Positions 33,253 through 45,130 are shown, counted from the first letter of the stretch. The stretch: DNA of 64,000 nt from Armigeres subalbatus (GCF_024139115.2 NC_085140.1:291367293-291431292), one strand, 5' to 3'. Notes: a model not told the origin generated them from the sequence alone. A program made the numbers and translations.

Positions 33253-34311
33253 TTATTTAGTACCGCGTTGAAGCATTCCGCTATCCGCCCGTGGACCGTT
33301 GTGAGTTTTTTTATACCAGAAACTATGCACAAAATCGGGTCCTGGTACAGCCCAATTTCTGGTATACAGGGTTGCCTCATGTATGTCTTGGGCGGTCACG
33401 TTGACAGCGGTCATGTCTCCAATTCCACCACAATTTCGCTCTTCTTCTGCCATCCACACCCATCCACGGGGTTCTCCCATAGATTGGACAAAAACTGAGT
33501 GACTTCTCCAATCTCCGGAAGGCCCTCGCCAAGGTCGGCTTTGTCGTTTCGGATGTGGATTCGATTTTGCTCCTTCCCCTTCGAACATTCCCCATAATGT
33601 CGCAGTCGCTTAGCAAGAGCACTTAACCGATCTCAGTTATGTTCGCCTCGGTGAGATCGCGTAGTTCTGTGGGATTCACAATTTCAGCAACATTCCGAAC
33701 TAGCCTCGTTGATCGATTTCCCTGCTTGTACTGGGTTAAACGACCAACCTTTGACCGCAGTGTGGCGATGCGGGTCTCCAGACGTCGCATCCACGCGGGT
33801 TTGTGTACTTTGGACGTGCGCGTCCATCACTCTCACCTTGTGGGCGCGTTCGCAATCCCAACGTCCTTGCAACAGCCTTTGCAGCCGAATACACGATAAA
33901 TTGTTGCTCCTCAAGGTTCTCCACGGTTTCCAAGTACTGTGGCAAAATATCCTGGTTAAGGAAGCTTAATGCACTCGTCTACCGATAGGAGTACTGCAAC
34001 TTTGGTATCCAGTGTCGGGACATGGGGTCTGTCCCACGGAACTGTGCAACTGCTGTACCCATATGATTGGCTAGTTCGTCCTTCAATTGCTTTCGTTGCA
34101 GTTTCACTGTTAGTCCTGGAGCGGTGGGTGCAATCGAATTGCGACGGTTACTTGCGGTTGATGCATCCAACCCAACAGAACTGCTTCTCGACGTATCGCT
34201 CGATCTTGCCTCCTCCTTTCCTAGTTTCCTCTGCACTGCCCGCTTGATGTACTCTACGTCTTCTGGTGTCAGCATATTATGTGACATAATAGCTCTCTGG
34301 CGTGTGTACAA
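33253..34311 (-). pseudogene. N-terminal part of the R4/Dong-type ORF
   Basis: The minus strand from 34311 reads LTPEDVEYIKRAVQRKLGKE, a Ser/Thr-rich linker and TVKLQRKQLKDELANHMG, then shifts frame through 33945-33684 (Gln/Arg-rich) and reaches NWAVPGPDFVHSFWYKK near 33310, a signature I associate with the segment just before RT in Dong-like elements. At least two frameshifts are present. Confidence 0.65.
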
Positions 34312-34343
34312 CTTGTTCTGGTCAAGCTGGGGTGCAATTCTCG

Positions 34344-34489
34344 TTAACTTTTCAAAAGGTTCTAAGTAACATTTTTTTTCATGAATTTATTTGAATAGCG
34401 CAATCGACAGAACAACATGAAAGTTATTGATTGCAGTATTCAAATTAATTCATGAAAAAAATGTTCCTTAGGTCCTTTTGAAAGGTTAA
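34344..34489. mobile_element. 146-bp TTAA-flanked MITE with about 65-bp arms
   Basis: TTAA occurs at 34344-34347 and 34486-34489. cttttcaaaaggttctaagt on the left pairs with the complement of the right, cctttcaaaaggacctaagg, and pairing continues to the centre near 34415. It lies exactly between the R4/Dong remnant and an RTE fragment. Confidence 0.85.
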
Positions 34490-34499
34490 GTGAGAATTT

Positions 34500-34735
34500 A
34501 CGGTTTGTAGATAGTAAGTTTAGTACGGCGGCGAACTCTTTTCGATCGGAGCGTACGTACGATTTCCTGGCATGATGCGTCTCCGGAACTCTTTGCTGGT
34601 ATTGATATCGGAGATCATCATTGAGCCCAAGTATGTACACGAATTCTTCAACCACCTTGATTTCCTCACCACCGATATATACTTGTAACCGTTGGTCCCA
34701 TGATGAAGCTTGTAGCTCCTTTACTAGCAAAAATC
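34500..34735 (-). pseudogene. RTE-family fragment, RT C-terminal region
   Basis: Minus-strand words match the linker after RT in copies B and C (VYIGGEEIKVVEEFVY; then a broken frame with VRSDRKEFAAV). Nucleotide similarity is visible to 36525-36730 (gtacggcggcgaactc, ccaccgatatatacttg). It is short, diverged and cut on both sides. Confidence 0.75.
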
Positions 34736-35869
34736 CCTCTCCCTGCTTATGTCCTATGTGAGTCTTTTGTCATGCAAGAGTTCGACCCTGTCTTCCTAAA
34801 TGGGACTCACATGCTTATGCTGTCAGTTAGCCACTCGCCCATCAATTTATATTTATTTGTAGCGGTTTGAATTAGCTAACTTGAATGCAAGAGCAATGTT
34901 CATCACAAAGGAAGGTAACCCACAGAGGGCCGTTAACCACATTTCGGTTATTTTCGGGTCCGTATCTCACTATTTTAATTATTTAGAGCTTGGCCTAAAT
35001 CATATCCGTCTTTCTGTCCGAGTCTTTACAAGGAATAAGAAGTGCGCGTCATGTTCCTAAATTAAAAGTATTATGTGTAAAAATTGTTCAATTGGTGTAA
35101 ATTATTAAAACTTTGTGTTATTATAGGTAAAACTTACAAGCTAAACGGCAAATTATAAAATTACAATCTTAAACTAGGATCACAGTAATTAGTATGGTTA
35201 GTGAATTTGTTAAGAAAATGTGGTTCTTTTGTAATCTGATTGTTCTATTATTCCATTATTAAAGTGAATAGGACTATTGTCCATAAAAGCCAATAGGTGA
35301 AGCCAATTCTGTGATTAGTGGCAAAACTATACAACAAAAGGTAAATTAAGTAAATTAGTAGAATTGTTGTAGTGTGTTTGTGGTACTCGTGGGTTGGGAT
35401 AAAATAATTTGGCTGAATACTAATGTGTTTTGAACAGGTCCGTACAGCGGGCCTTTTTGTTTTATGTGCGGGTTTCACCTCGTCGCCCTCAGGTGAAACT
35501 ATACTCCACAGGATTCCGTGTGATGATTCCCAGATCCGAAGGACCGTGAGTCGTTATTAACTCGGTCGAGCCGTGAGGACAGAAATTGTTCCGGTTCTGG
35601 GGTCTCCATTATTCGCCGGAAAGCCAAGGGATGCGAGCGATTGACAACTCGCACCGGAAGCCAAGATCCCATTGGAGGTATCCCACCAACCCGCCCAACG
35701 CTAGTTGAATACCGCACTGAGACACTACCGCACTAAAGCTTAAATAATATGCTTTGACTTTGCTGAAGACACTTTCTCCCTTAAATAGCATCTTCAAGGC
35801 GAAAATAATGTTTCCTCCTAATTTCCCGACGTGGCTCATCGTGCATTGTCCCCTCTGTGCCTCTTCGTA
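34736..35869. other. No gene recognised
   Basis: AT-rich until about 35440, then moderately GC-rich (35440-35720). Frames at 35248-35478 and 35499-35839 (minus) have no motif that I know. Part of it could be an LTR-like or leader sequence; no paired repeat supports this. Confidence 0.35.
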
Positions 35870-36050
35870 TCATGTATTTCGTCTTGGCGTGATGATGACT
35901 AGTCCAATCCGTTTATCTTTCCTTTTCATTCCGATCTTCCTCCATCTTCTCAAAGTTCGTGCCATAAAATCAATGTCGTCGGCGAAACCAAATTTGCTAT
36001 TAATAGCTGAACGGACTTCGTGCGAATCGTACCTCTAGTGTCTAGTGTCC

Positions 36051-39000
36051 CTATTATTATTATTATTTATTCAGACTAAGGCCGAAATGGTCTGTGCGGT
36101 ATATAAAAGTCTTCTCCATTCGGCTCGGTCCATGGCTACACGTCGCCACCCACGCAGTCTACGGAGGTTCCGCAAATCATCTTCCCCCTGATCAATCCAC
36201 CTTGCCCGCTGCGCACCTCGCCTTCTTGTGCCCATCGGATCGTTGCCGAGAACCATTTTCACCGGGTTATTGTCTGACATTCTGGCTACGTGCCCGGCCC
36301 ACCGCAGTCGTCCGATTTTCGCGGTGTGAACGATGGATGGTTCTCCCAACAGCTGATGCAACTCGTGGTTCATTCGCCTCCTCCACGTACCGCCCGCCAT
36401 CTGCACCCCACCATAGATGGTACGCAGCACTTTCCTTTCGAAAACTCCAAGTGCGCGTTGGTCCTCCACGAGCATCGTCCAGGTCTCGTGTCCGTAAAGG
36501 ACTACCGGTCTAATGAGCGTTTTGTAGATTGTCAGTTTGGTACGGCGGCGAACTCTATTCGATCGGAGTGTCTTGCGGAGTCAAAGTACAAACGATTTCC
36601 AGCCACTATGCGTCTCCGAATTTCTCTGCTGGTGTAATTTTCGGCAGTCACCTGTGAGCCCAAGTACACAAATTCTTCTACCACCTCGATTTCGTCACCA
36701 CCGATGCAAACTCGCGGTGGGTGGCTCACATTGTCTTCTCTTGAACCTCTTCCTATCATGTACTTCGTCTTCGACATGTTGATGACTAGTCCGATCCGCT
36801 TAGCTTCCTATGTCGTCGGCGAAGCCAAATAGCTGGACGGACTTATTGAAAATTGTACCACTCGTGTTAATCCCTGCTCTTCGTATTACCCCTTCCAAAG
36901 CGATGTTGAATAGCAGACACGAAAGACCATCACCTTGCCGTAACCCTCTCCGGGTTTCGAAGGGACTCAAGAATGCCCCTGAAACTCGAACTACGCACAT
37001 CACCCGATCCATCGCCGCTTTGATCAACCGTGTCAGTTTATCCGGAAATCCGTGTTCGTGCATTAGCTGCCATAGCTAGTCCCGATTGATTGTATCATAT
37101 GCGGCTTTGAAGTCGATGAATATATGATGTGTGGGCACGTTGTATTCGCGGCATTACTGCAGTACTTGGTGAATGGCGAACACCTGGTCCGTGGTGGAGC
37201 GTTCGCACATAAAACCCGCCTGGTACTGCCCAACGAACTCTCTTGCAGTTGGTGCTAGTCGACGGCATAAAATTTGAGAGAGTACCTTGTAGGCGGCGTT
37301 CAGCAATGTGATTGCGCGGTAGTTGCTACAATCCAGCTTATCGCCCTTTTTGTAGATGGGACACACGACACCTTCCATCCACTCCTGCGGCAAAACTTCC
37401 TCCTCCCAAATCTTGGTAATGACGCAGTGCAGCGCTCTAGCCAGTGCCTCACCACCGTGTTTAAATAGCTCTCCTGGTAGTTGGTCAACCCCTGGTGCTT
37501 TGTTGTTCTACAGCCGGCCAATCTCCTCCTGGATTTCCTGGAGATCCGGAGCCGGTAAAATTATGTCCTGCGCGCGTTCTCCCAGGTCCATTGCCACACC
37601 GCCATCTTCGTCTGCCACATCGCCATTCAGGTGTTCTTCGTAGTGCTGCCGCCACCTTTGGATCACCTCACGCTCGATCGTAAGAAGGTTCCCGTTTATG
37701 TCCTTACACATATTAGGTTGTGGCACGTGGCCCTTACGTGAATGGTTTAACTTTTCATAGAACTTTCGTGTGTTATTAGCGCGGTACAGTTGCTCTGTCT
37801 CTTCACGGTCTCGATCTTCCTGCTGGCGCTTTTTCTTCCGGAAAATCGAGTTTTGTCTGTTCCGCGCCTGTTTATATCGTGCCTCGTTCGCCCTCGTGCG
37901 GTGTTGCAGCAATCTCGCCCATGCTGCATTCTTCTCTTCCACTAACAGCTCACATTCGCCGTCATACCAGTCGTTTCTCTGATTCGGAGGCACCGTGCCA
38001 AGTGCAGCGGTTGCGGTGCTACCAATGGCGGATCGAATATCTCTCCAGCCATCTTCAAGAGACGCTGCGCCTAGCTGCTCTTCCGTTGAAAGTGCCACTT
38101 CCAGCTGCTGCGCGTATTCTTGGGCTAGTCTACCGTCTTGTAGCCGCCCAATGTTAAGTCGCGGCGTCCGACTTCGACGCGTGTTGTACACCGTCGAGAG
38201 TTTTGAGCACAGGCATACTGCAACGAGGTAGTGGTCGGATTCAATATTCGCACTGCGGTAAGTGCGGACGTTCGTGATGTCGGAGAAGAATTTACCGTCG
38301 ATTAGAACGTGGTCGATTTGGTTTTCCGTTCCTTGGTTAGGTGATCTCCATGTGGCCTTGTGGATATTTTTGCGGGGAAAGAAGGTGCTTCGGACTACCA
38401 TTCCGCGGGAGACTGCGAAGTTTATGCATCGTTGGCCGTTGTCATTCGATACGGTGTGCAGACTATCCGGTCCGATGACCGGTCTATACATTTCCTCCCT
38501 TCCTACCTGTGCGTTCATGTCACCGATGACGATTTTGACGTCCCGCAGTGGGCATCCATCGTATGTCTGCTCCAGCTGTGCGTAGAACGCTTCTTTCTCG
38601 TCGTCGGGTCTCCCTTCGTGTGGGCAGTGTACGTTGATGATGCTATAGTTGAAGAAACGGCCTTTTATCCTCAGCTTGCACATCCTTGCGCTGATTGGCT
38701 GCCACCCAATCACCCAGCACTATGAAGCCGGTTCCCAGCTCGTTGGTGGTGCCACAGCTTTGGTAGAAGGTAGCCGCTCGATGCCCGCTTTTCCACACTT
38801 TCTGTCCTGTCCAGCAAATCTCCTGCAGCGCCACGACGTCGAAGTTGCGGGGATGTAATTCATCGTAGATCATCCTGTCGCAACCTGCGAAACCTAGGTA
38901 CTTGCAATTCCATGTTCCAAGCTTCCAATCGTGATCCTGTATTCGTCGCCTAGGTCTTTGCCGATTATATCGAGTCGCATTACCTCTTATATTGTTCGTA

Positions 39001-39286
39001 ATGATTGGTTTTCCAGACGGCTTATTGGGCCTGCGCAAACCTCCTGTCTCGTCGGAGGGCCGTCGTGTCAGGGCTGTTTAGCGTCCCACCTAACACCAGG
39101 ACCAGTGCTTGTGCGCTTTGAGCGGCACACGGTCGCTTTGGTGGGGCCTACTTGCGGATACATGCAGCTTTTATAGAGGTTTAACAGGGCCCACTGTCAA
39201 ACCCCACCACATCCTATGCAGGCCCCACAACTTGCAGATGGCCTGGGTAGGGATCGTTAAGCCCTTGGACATAGTCCCTGCTGCCC
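36051..39286 (-). mobile_element. RTE-clade LINE, copy B, full length, with perfect 11-bp TSD
   Basis: GTCTAGTGTCC flanks it exactly at 36040-36050 and 39287-39297. The 3' end (left) is a short trinucleotide tail, ctattattattattattta on the plus strand; the 5' end is the shared leader ending tccctgctgccc. The element is 3236 bp, a normal length for RTE. It inserted into an older copy of its own family. It defines the true ends for copies A and C. Confidence 0.92.
36071..39038 (-). pseudogene. Endonuclease-reverse transcriptase ORF of RTE copy B, four lesions
   Basis: From 39038 the frame reads GTWNCKYLGFAGCDRM and LQEICWTG (endonuclease), a frameshift at about 38710 from a 17-bp deletion, then 401 residues (38713-37508) covering GDMNAQVG, NQIDHVLID, SDHYLV and the charged linker. 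Lesions follow: a stop at about 37508 (AAG to TAG), a stop at about 37154 (AAG to TAA), and a 56-bp deletion near 36810 directly after the FADD box. The RT motifs NYRAITLLN, RRGLRQGDGLSCLLFNIALE and FGFADD are intact. The C-terminal end (36475-36071) keeps WRRRMNHELHQL and RLRWAGHVARM, typical of RTE tails. Confidence 0.9.
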
Positions 39287-39416
39287 GTCTAGTGTCCTTA
39301 CTCTTCGTATTACTCCTCCAAAGCGATGTTGAATATCAGGAACGAAAAATCATCACCTTGCCGTAACCCTCTGCGCGTTTCGAAGGGACTCGAGAATGTC
39401 CTTGAAACTCGAACTA

Positions 39417-40177
39417 GGGTAAGACGGTATAGTACGCCCCCCTAAGGCAACACCTATGATAACTTTTTACTTTTCAACGCAATTTAGGCAAACTTTGTGT
39501 TATTTGGTAGTCCAAAAAGTCGCAAATGCATTGCCTGTGAGTAGTTATATAAAAATATTACTGAGAAAACGTAATAAAGCTTTTTTGAAAAGTCATAGCC
39601 CTTCATTATTATTTTTTGTATCCCATAATAAAAAGATTACTAATCCTTATATGCTTGACATTAAAAAAACCAACGTAAGTCCATTTAAGCAGGTGTGAAT
39701 TACATTTCAATATTGTCCATATAATTTGGAAGCAACTGCTGCAGGCTTGCTGCGCTTGTGTCCAGTTGGTAAGCGCTTACCGTCCTGCCTACACTGGGCG
39801 TTTTGACCAGTGAAACATATTTTCGAAATTCTTTACATTTTTGAAGATGGAAGTAATTTTATATTAGGTACATCAACCACTGAAAAAAGTTATTTTGTTG
39901 CCCAACTGAGTGTTCCAGTGCAAGTTTTGCGGACAATATACTAGAATCGATCCAGAATGTTGAGCAAACAAACAATAAAAGTTACATCAAAACTGTCACT
40001 TTTTGTATTTTGCTATTATTTTCATTATGTAATACAAAAATACTTCCACATTCACATAGTATGATGGTTTTAGAAATATTTAAAGGTAACAACTAATTTT
40101 CACCCTTAGTTAGTTATAGATTTCTAGAAATCAAAGGAGGTCGGTTTGGCCAGGTAGCGCATTATACCGTCTTACCC
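39417..40177. mobile_element. 761-bp TA-flanked TIR element, ends GGGTAAGACGGTATA
   Basis: A perfect 15-bp TIR (gggtaagacggtata), TA at 39415-39416 and 40178-40179. Removing it joins RTE fragment E exactly as in copy C (ctcgaacTAcgcacatcacc), which proves both the boundaries and the TSD. It has no coding capacity (the 80-aa frame at 39456-39698 shows no motif), so it depends on a transposase elsewhere. The family fits the TA-type mosquito MITEs. Confidence 0.93.
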
Positions 40178-40235
40178 TACGCATATCACTCGATCCATCG
40201 TCACCTTGATCAACCGTATCAGTTTATCCGGAAAC

Positions 40236-40550
40236 TCAATTGACAATTATAAATTTATGTTTCGCCAATCATTGTCGATTATATTTAATGAATAAAACAA
40301 TCAACGATTACGGATCTTGATCGCATATTGACACAATATAGGTATATGATTAATGATTATGGTCGATTTGATTAATGATTAATGATTATATATAATCAAA
40401 TTGAATGATTTGGCTACCAAAGAGGGTTATCAAAACGTATAAAAGTTATTTGATTATGATCAAAGATTAATGAATAAGTAAAAGAAATGCTTTAGATTGA
40501 CGATTATTATTCATTATTCATAATTAAATCTATGATTAACCACTAATGCT
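40236..40550. repeat. AT-rich block of TGATTAATGATTA words
   Basis: gattaatgattat and its variants recur at least eight times on both strands between 40310 and 40545. Nothing else was seen. Confidence 0.6.
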
Positions 40551-40654
40551 ATGGATTCAGCTGCCTTCCTACTCGGAGGTACTGGCCTCGTCTTAGCTCT
40601 CTTCGCGTCCGCCATTGGCACGACCTTACTTAGCTTCGGAATTACGCCGCTTAT

Positions 40655-41033
40655 GAAATGTCATATCGATGTCATAGAACTAACTTGCTAATATCTTTTC
40701 TCACAAGTCATTTACAATTATGTTTTCCATATAAACATGTAGCCCTCAAATGACCCGAAAACTTTTTCTAATAGGTAATTTCTCTAAATATGATACTGGC
40801 GGCGTGAGAGCCGAATTAGTGTCAGATGACATTAATGTCATGACATTCCGTGACATTTTTTTAATCTCGCTCTCATGGCTCACACTTTGTATTTAGAACA
40901 ATGATCTGTTCGACAAAGTTCTAGGACCCTTTAAGTACTACATGTTAATCACAAATCCGAGCTGTAAATGACTTTTGCAAAAAGTTATTACGAATTTAGT
41001 AATAGCAAAGCCATGACATTTTTTTGACATTTC
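40655..41033. mobile_element. 379-bp MITE with about 105-bp diverged inverted arms
   Basis: The left arm gaaatgtcat, tgctaatatctttt, aagtcatttaca, aacatgtag pairs in order with the complement of the right arm gaaatgtcaa, gtaataactttttg, aagtcatttaca, aacatgtag. It separates two GC-rich blocks (40551-40654 and 41034-41225) that may once have been contiguous. No TSD was determined. Confidence 0.7.
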
Positions 41034-41225
41034 CCATCCCCGGACTCCGGTTCTTCGCCAGCCGCTTTTCCTCGCTTCAATTCGGCCTCCACACTGGCCT
41101 ACGACGCCTGGCTGATAGCTTCTTTTCCTCTGTAAGGAGGCAAAACTTCCGTTCTGACGCCTTATTGGCCCCCCAGTAGAGGCTTCCACTCCGACTTTGC
41201 CTTCACGACTAAGGCACAGAGAGCC
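41034..41225 (-). other. GC-rich unassigned fragment, possibly an element leader or ORF1 piece
   Basis: It contrasts with its AT-rich surroundings. The minus frame reads a basic stretch (SLQRKRSYQPGVVGQCGG) without a domain that I can name. The block 40551-40654 on the other side of the MITE has a similar composition. Confidence 0.3.
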
Positions 41226-41289
41226 TGAACTGTTTGAATTGAAGTCATTACTTTTTACTGTATTTACAGCGCTTATCCAGGAAGGACAT

Positions 41290-41890
41290 GATCTCGTCCT
41301 AAATGTCCGAGTTCATGACCCTAGTTAGGGCACGGCAAATGCTGGGTAAAACGTACCACTGGTACTTCGCGTACCTGAAGGAATAAAATTGCATTACGTA
41401 TAAGTTATATGCAGCTTTGGACTCGATAAAAAGATAATGCATGGGCGTGTTGTATTTGCAACATTTCTGCATTTTCTGGCGTTTGGCGAACAGCTCGGTA
41501 GCCATGACAGAACATTTGCTCACAAATCCCGCTTGGTACTTCCCCATGAACTTTCTTGCAATTGATGCTAAACGATGGCATAATATTTAAGAGTGTATCG
41601 AGCGTTGTTTGCTATAATACAGATTATTGCCATTATTGTAGATAACACACACAACACCTTTCAATCAATCCTGCTACAGATCCTACTCCAATCTTGCAGC
41701 ACAACCTGAGAAGCTCTCTTGGTAGTCATAGATAACCCCAGCGACTATGTTGTTTTTCATCCGACCAATCCCCTCCTGGATCTTCTGGAGATCCGGAGCT
41801 GGAAAATGTATGTTCTACGAGCGGGCTTTAAGGTTCATCGCCATTCCACCATCGTTGTCTGCCACATCGACAAATTTCGTAATGCTTCGT
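41290..41890 (-). pseudogene. Highly worn RTE-family fragment
   Basis: The minus frame 41547-41299 (GKYQAGFVSKCSV, then YNTPMHYLFIESKAAYN) aligns to GQYQAGFMCERST and YNVPIHHLFIDFKTAYD of the better copies; 41570-41870 aligns at nucleotide level to the segment upstream (cagattattgccattattgtagat, ctggagatccggagctgg). It is the oldest RTE copy in the window by divergence. Confidence 0.8.
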
Positions 41891-43142
41891 AGTGTTCGAA
41901 TCCCATCTGAGAAATATATGTTTTGAATCAAATATTTCACATGTTGAGCACATATGCAACACTGTAAATTTCTCTTTTTAACAGCCCTTTTATCATCAAT
42001 CATCAGCCTTGTAAATCTTTGAAGACTGTTTAAGATTTGTCCGCCTGGTGTTATAGAAGTCATGAAGAGCAAATATTGATTTTCATGACCGTTATAAAAC
42101 TTAAAATGTTACTTGGGTTCGAGCGATAATGAAGAGGTCATATAGTTTTGGTCTTGACAATTTGTTCTGAATAAATGCTGATAGAGTATGATGAAACTTA
42201 AATTGTTATGGGTCTCCAGGTAGTAGACTTTGTTTTTGGATTGAACATGTTGCTTTTACGTACACTCATTATGATAATTAACGTGAATCCGCTGGTCATA
42301 TATCTTCATTATTATAATACATAGTAGAATGGATGTCATTGCATGCAGTTATGATGCTGTTTCCGAGACCAACCTACCAACGACTAAATTAAGAAAATGT
42401 GTATGGTAAGCACGACCAGTCACCATCTACACTCGATTGAAAACGCTTGTGAATGGTTGGCAAAATTTACTCCACCCCGACATGGTGACATATGGTTGAC
42501 AGATTTGAAATTTTCTGTTGTTATTGAGGTTGCGGCTCTCTGCGCTTCGTCGGGAACGAATTGCCGTGCCGTTCTAGCCGTACCTACGTGCGGTCATCGT
42601 CGTCAGTCCTGTGCTGGTACGAATATAGGATTGGAAACCTACGAGGTCTGCTCGGCGGCGATGCTGATGTGCCAAAAAATAAAAGTTTCTATGTTTTACG
42701 GGGAGAATGTGGGCAGACAGGAATTCGTGTGCGCGCAAATGTTTACTCAGACTTCAACTTGATTTTTTATCGCCCACCAACTGGATAAAGTACAGTAACT
42801 TTGTAAAATGGAATGATTGCCAAAAACACAGCTCACCGTCATCAGATATGTGTAGGGATTTATTTTCTTTCAATTAGACGGTTAATTTGCAAATGAAAAC
42901 AAGTTGTTCGTATGACTCAACCATGGATGGAATTATTTTAATCAGGATACAGAAAAGCATTTATTCATCTTCATCTGGTATTGAATATTAGTTTTCACCA
43001 GGCTGAAACGAGTTCTGGAGGGCTGAAAGGATTGGTGCAAGGTGATGGATGAGCTTTCAAATGAGCTGTTCAACATTGCACGCTAATGTGTTTGAGTGTA
43101 AACTCTTCTTTAAGGGTATGAGGGTATTTATTTATATTTATT
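41891..43142. other. No gene recognised
   Basis: The plus frames 42397-42762 and 42561-42788 overlap each other in a GC-richer patch, with no motif I can identify. Otherwise AT-rich. Confidence 0.35.
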
Positions 43143-43925
43143 CATTTCATTTATTTAGTTAACATCTAAACAGATAACACTGAATCAACAATTTGACGCC
43201 ACAATACACGGTTCGAGGCCGCATCTCTCCATCCTCGGATACGCCCCACGCTTACCAAGTCGTTTTGCACCTGGTCTGCCCATCTCGCTCGCTGCACTCC
43301 ACGCCGTCTCGTACCTGCCGGATCGGAAGCGAACACCATCTTTGCAGGGTTGCTGTCCGGCATTCTTGCAACATGTCCTGCCCATCGTACCCTTCCGCTA
43401 CCTTCTGGATACTGGGTTCGCCGTAGAGTTGGGCGAGCTCATGGTTCATTCTTCGCCGCCACACACCGTCTTATTGCACACCGCCAAAGATGGTCCTAAG
43501 CACCCGTCTCTCGAATACTCCGAGTGCTTGCAAGTCCTCCTCGAGCGTTGTCCATGTTTCATGTCCGTAGAGGACAACCGGTCTTATAAGCATCTTGTAC
43601 ATGACACATTTGGTGCGGTGGCGAATCTTTTTCGACCGCAGTTTCTTCTGGAGCCCGTAGTAGGCCCGACTTCCACAGATGATGCGCCTTCGGATTTCAC
43701 AACTGACGTTGTTGTCAGCCGTTAGCAAGGATCCGAGGTAGACGAATTCCTCGACCACCTCGAAGGTACCCCCGTCTATCGTAACACTGCTTCCCAGGCG
43801 GGCCCTGTCGCGCTCGGTTCCGCCCACAAGCATGTACTTTGTCTTTGACGCATTCACCTCCAGTCCAATTTTTGTTGCTTCACGTTTCAGGCGGGTGTAC
43901 AGTTCTGCCACCTTTGCAATATATT
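43143..43925 (-). mobile_element. Second RTE-like subfamily, 5'-truncated
   Basis: The minus strand reads RLKREATKIGLEVNASKTKYMLVGG, then VVEEFVYLGSLLTADNNVS and RRIICGSRAYYGLQKKL (43911-43471), and after a frame break the C-terminal WRRRMNHELAQLYGEPSIQ and PAKMVFASDPAGTRRRGVQRARWADQV (43464-43166). It is homologous to, but clearly different from, the copy A-C family (FVYLGSLLTADN against FVYLGSQVTAEN). The 3' end is the same sequence as the 57-bp insertion at 23236. Both flanks are ATTTAT-rich, which hides the TSD. Confidence 0.85.
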
Positions 43926-44351
43926 TATATTTATATTTATATTTATTTTGCTTATTTCATCTGACTGTGTCGTCTACATGAAAATTTCAAACTAAAGGTC
44001 AGTTGATAAAATATCTGTTTAGCCGTTGACGAAACGCGGATGAACTGATGTTGAAGTCGAATTGGCCCGACACCTCGTTGAAATGGCGGATCATAGCGAC
44101 AAAGCAGCTATTGGCAGCATAGTGTTATGCCTTTCTTCGAAGAGCAAATCTCGAGGTCGAAGGGATCGTGAGGGTGCATACAATGGAATTTTTGCCAACA
44201 AATCTGGCACGTCGTACTCGGATAACAGAAGTTTGGCGATGAAAACGGCGATGAAAGTATTTTGTCCACGCCCACTATGTAGTATGCAGCCAACGCTGCC
44301 TTATGGGTTTTAAAATCCCGAGCGTTGCCCAGCTATCGCTTTAACCTGTTG
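43926..44351. other. No gene recognised
   Basis: Starts in an ATTTAT-rich run; a small plus frame (44062-44313) has no motif. Confidence 0.35.
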
Positions 44352-44888
44352 CCAGGTTAGATTTCGGTCGACTTCTTTTATTTCTTTATTGAGGCTTCGC
44401 CGCCATGAACCTCAGGGTCTGCCTCTGCTGCGATGTCCCGCTGGATTCCAGTTTAATGCTTGTTTACAGATTTCGTTTCCGTCCCTACGACGATGAAGCT
44501 CGTTGTTTGAGATCCAGTTGTGAGGCCACCAGGCCCGAATTATATACCGCAGGCATCTGTTGATAAACACCTGCAGCCTTTGAGTGTTCTCCACTGATAC
44601 ATACCATGTTTCGCTAGCGTATAACAGCACAGATTTCACGTTAGAGTTGAAAATTCGTATTTTGGTGCGTTCACTTATCTGCCTGTTTTTCCAGATTTAT
44701 TTATTTATTTATTTAATGATAATCGTCATCTGACATCTAATGTCTCAATGACTATAAAGGGTAAAAATGTTCCAAAAACCTAATTATTATACAAACATGG
44801 ATAAAAATATACAAATAATACATCAATCAGAATACACAATAAATGCATCAATATAATAAAAAAGACTTAGCAATCTACAGTATATGTG

Positions 44889-45130
44889 TCAATTGGTACC
44901 ACGAAAGTGTTCTGCGAAAAGTCGTTGTAGAGCAGCTGGCGAAAGGTTGAAATCAAATAGATGGAACACTGCGTTGAAATTGGACGACATATATCGAACT
45001 GGGTCATGCTGACCATAACGACTGTTTCTAGCATCGAGCTGAATGAAGTCTCTCCTCCTTAGTGTGCGCGTAGGAGCATAAAAATTAATTTTGTTTAGCA
45101 ATGTTGGAGAGTCTACAGCATCATTGAGAA
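44889..45130 (-). pseudogene. C-terminal tail of the CR1-type ORF2, out of frame
   Basis: After the shift near 45125 another frame reads KILNDAVDSPTLLNKINFYA and TRTLRRRDFIQLD, ending at a stop by 44889. This is the conserved tail of CR1-like ORF2, so a single frameshift separates a complete C terminus from the main frame. Confidence 0.85.

Larger units (their letters stand above)
31743..34330 (-). mobile_element. R4/Dong-type LINE with restriction-like endonuclease, RT core deleted
   Basis: The single ORF can be followed on the minus strand from about 34311 to 31743 through an N-terminal region, RT fragments, a CCHC motif and a C-terminal nuclease domain. The order RT, then CCHC, then nuclease is typical of R2/R4-like LINEs and differs from the RTE, CR1 and L1 elements elsewhere in the window. 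The pieces are in several frames. The RT core between about 33200 and 33170 is missing. No TSD was found. Confidence 0.75.
35870..40235 (-). mobile_element. Old RTE copy (fragment E), split by copy B and by a MITE
   Basis: Three blocks of diverged RTE RT sequence lie in the right order: 35870-36050 (catgtatttcgtcttgg, then atcaatgtcgtcggcgaaac), 39298-39416 (actcttcgtattactcc, then gccgtaaccctctgcgcg) and 40178-40235 (cgatccatcgtcaccttgat). Compared with copy C (54815-55165) they are collinear and are interrupted only by copy B (36051-39286 plus its TSD) and the 761-bp MITE (39417-40177). Confidence 0.85.

Noticed and set aside
34736..35870. Possible solo LTR
   Set aside because: No TG...CA ends with a target duplication could be found and there is no second copy in the window.
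42397..42788. Overlapping plus frames with several Cys residues, considered as a zinc-binding protein or viral remnant
   Set aside because: Cys spacing fits no known motif and two frames overlap in the same patch. I saw no viral-type domain here or elsewhere in the window.
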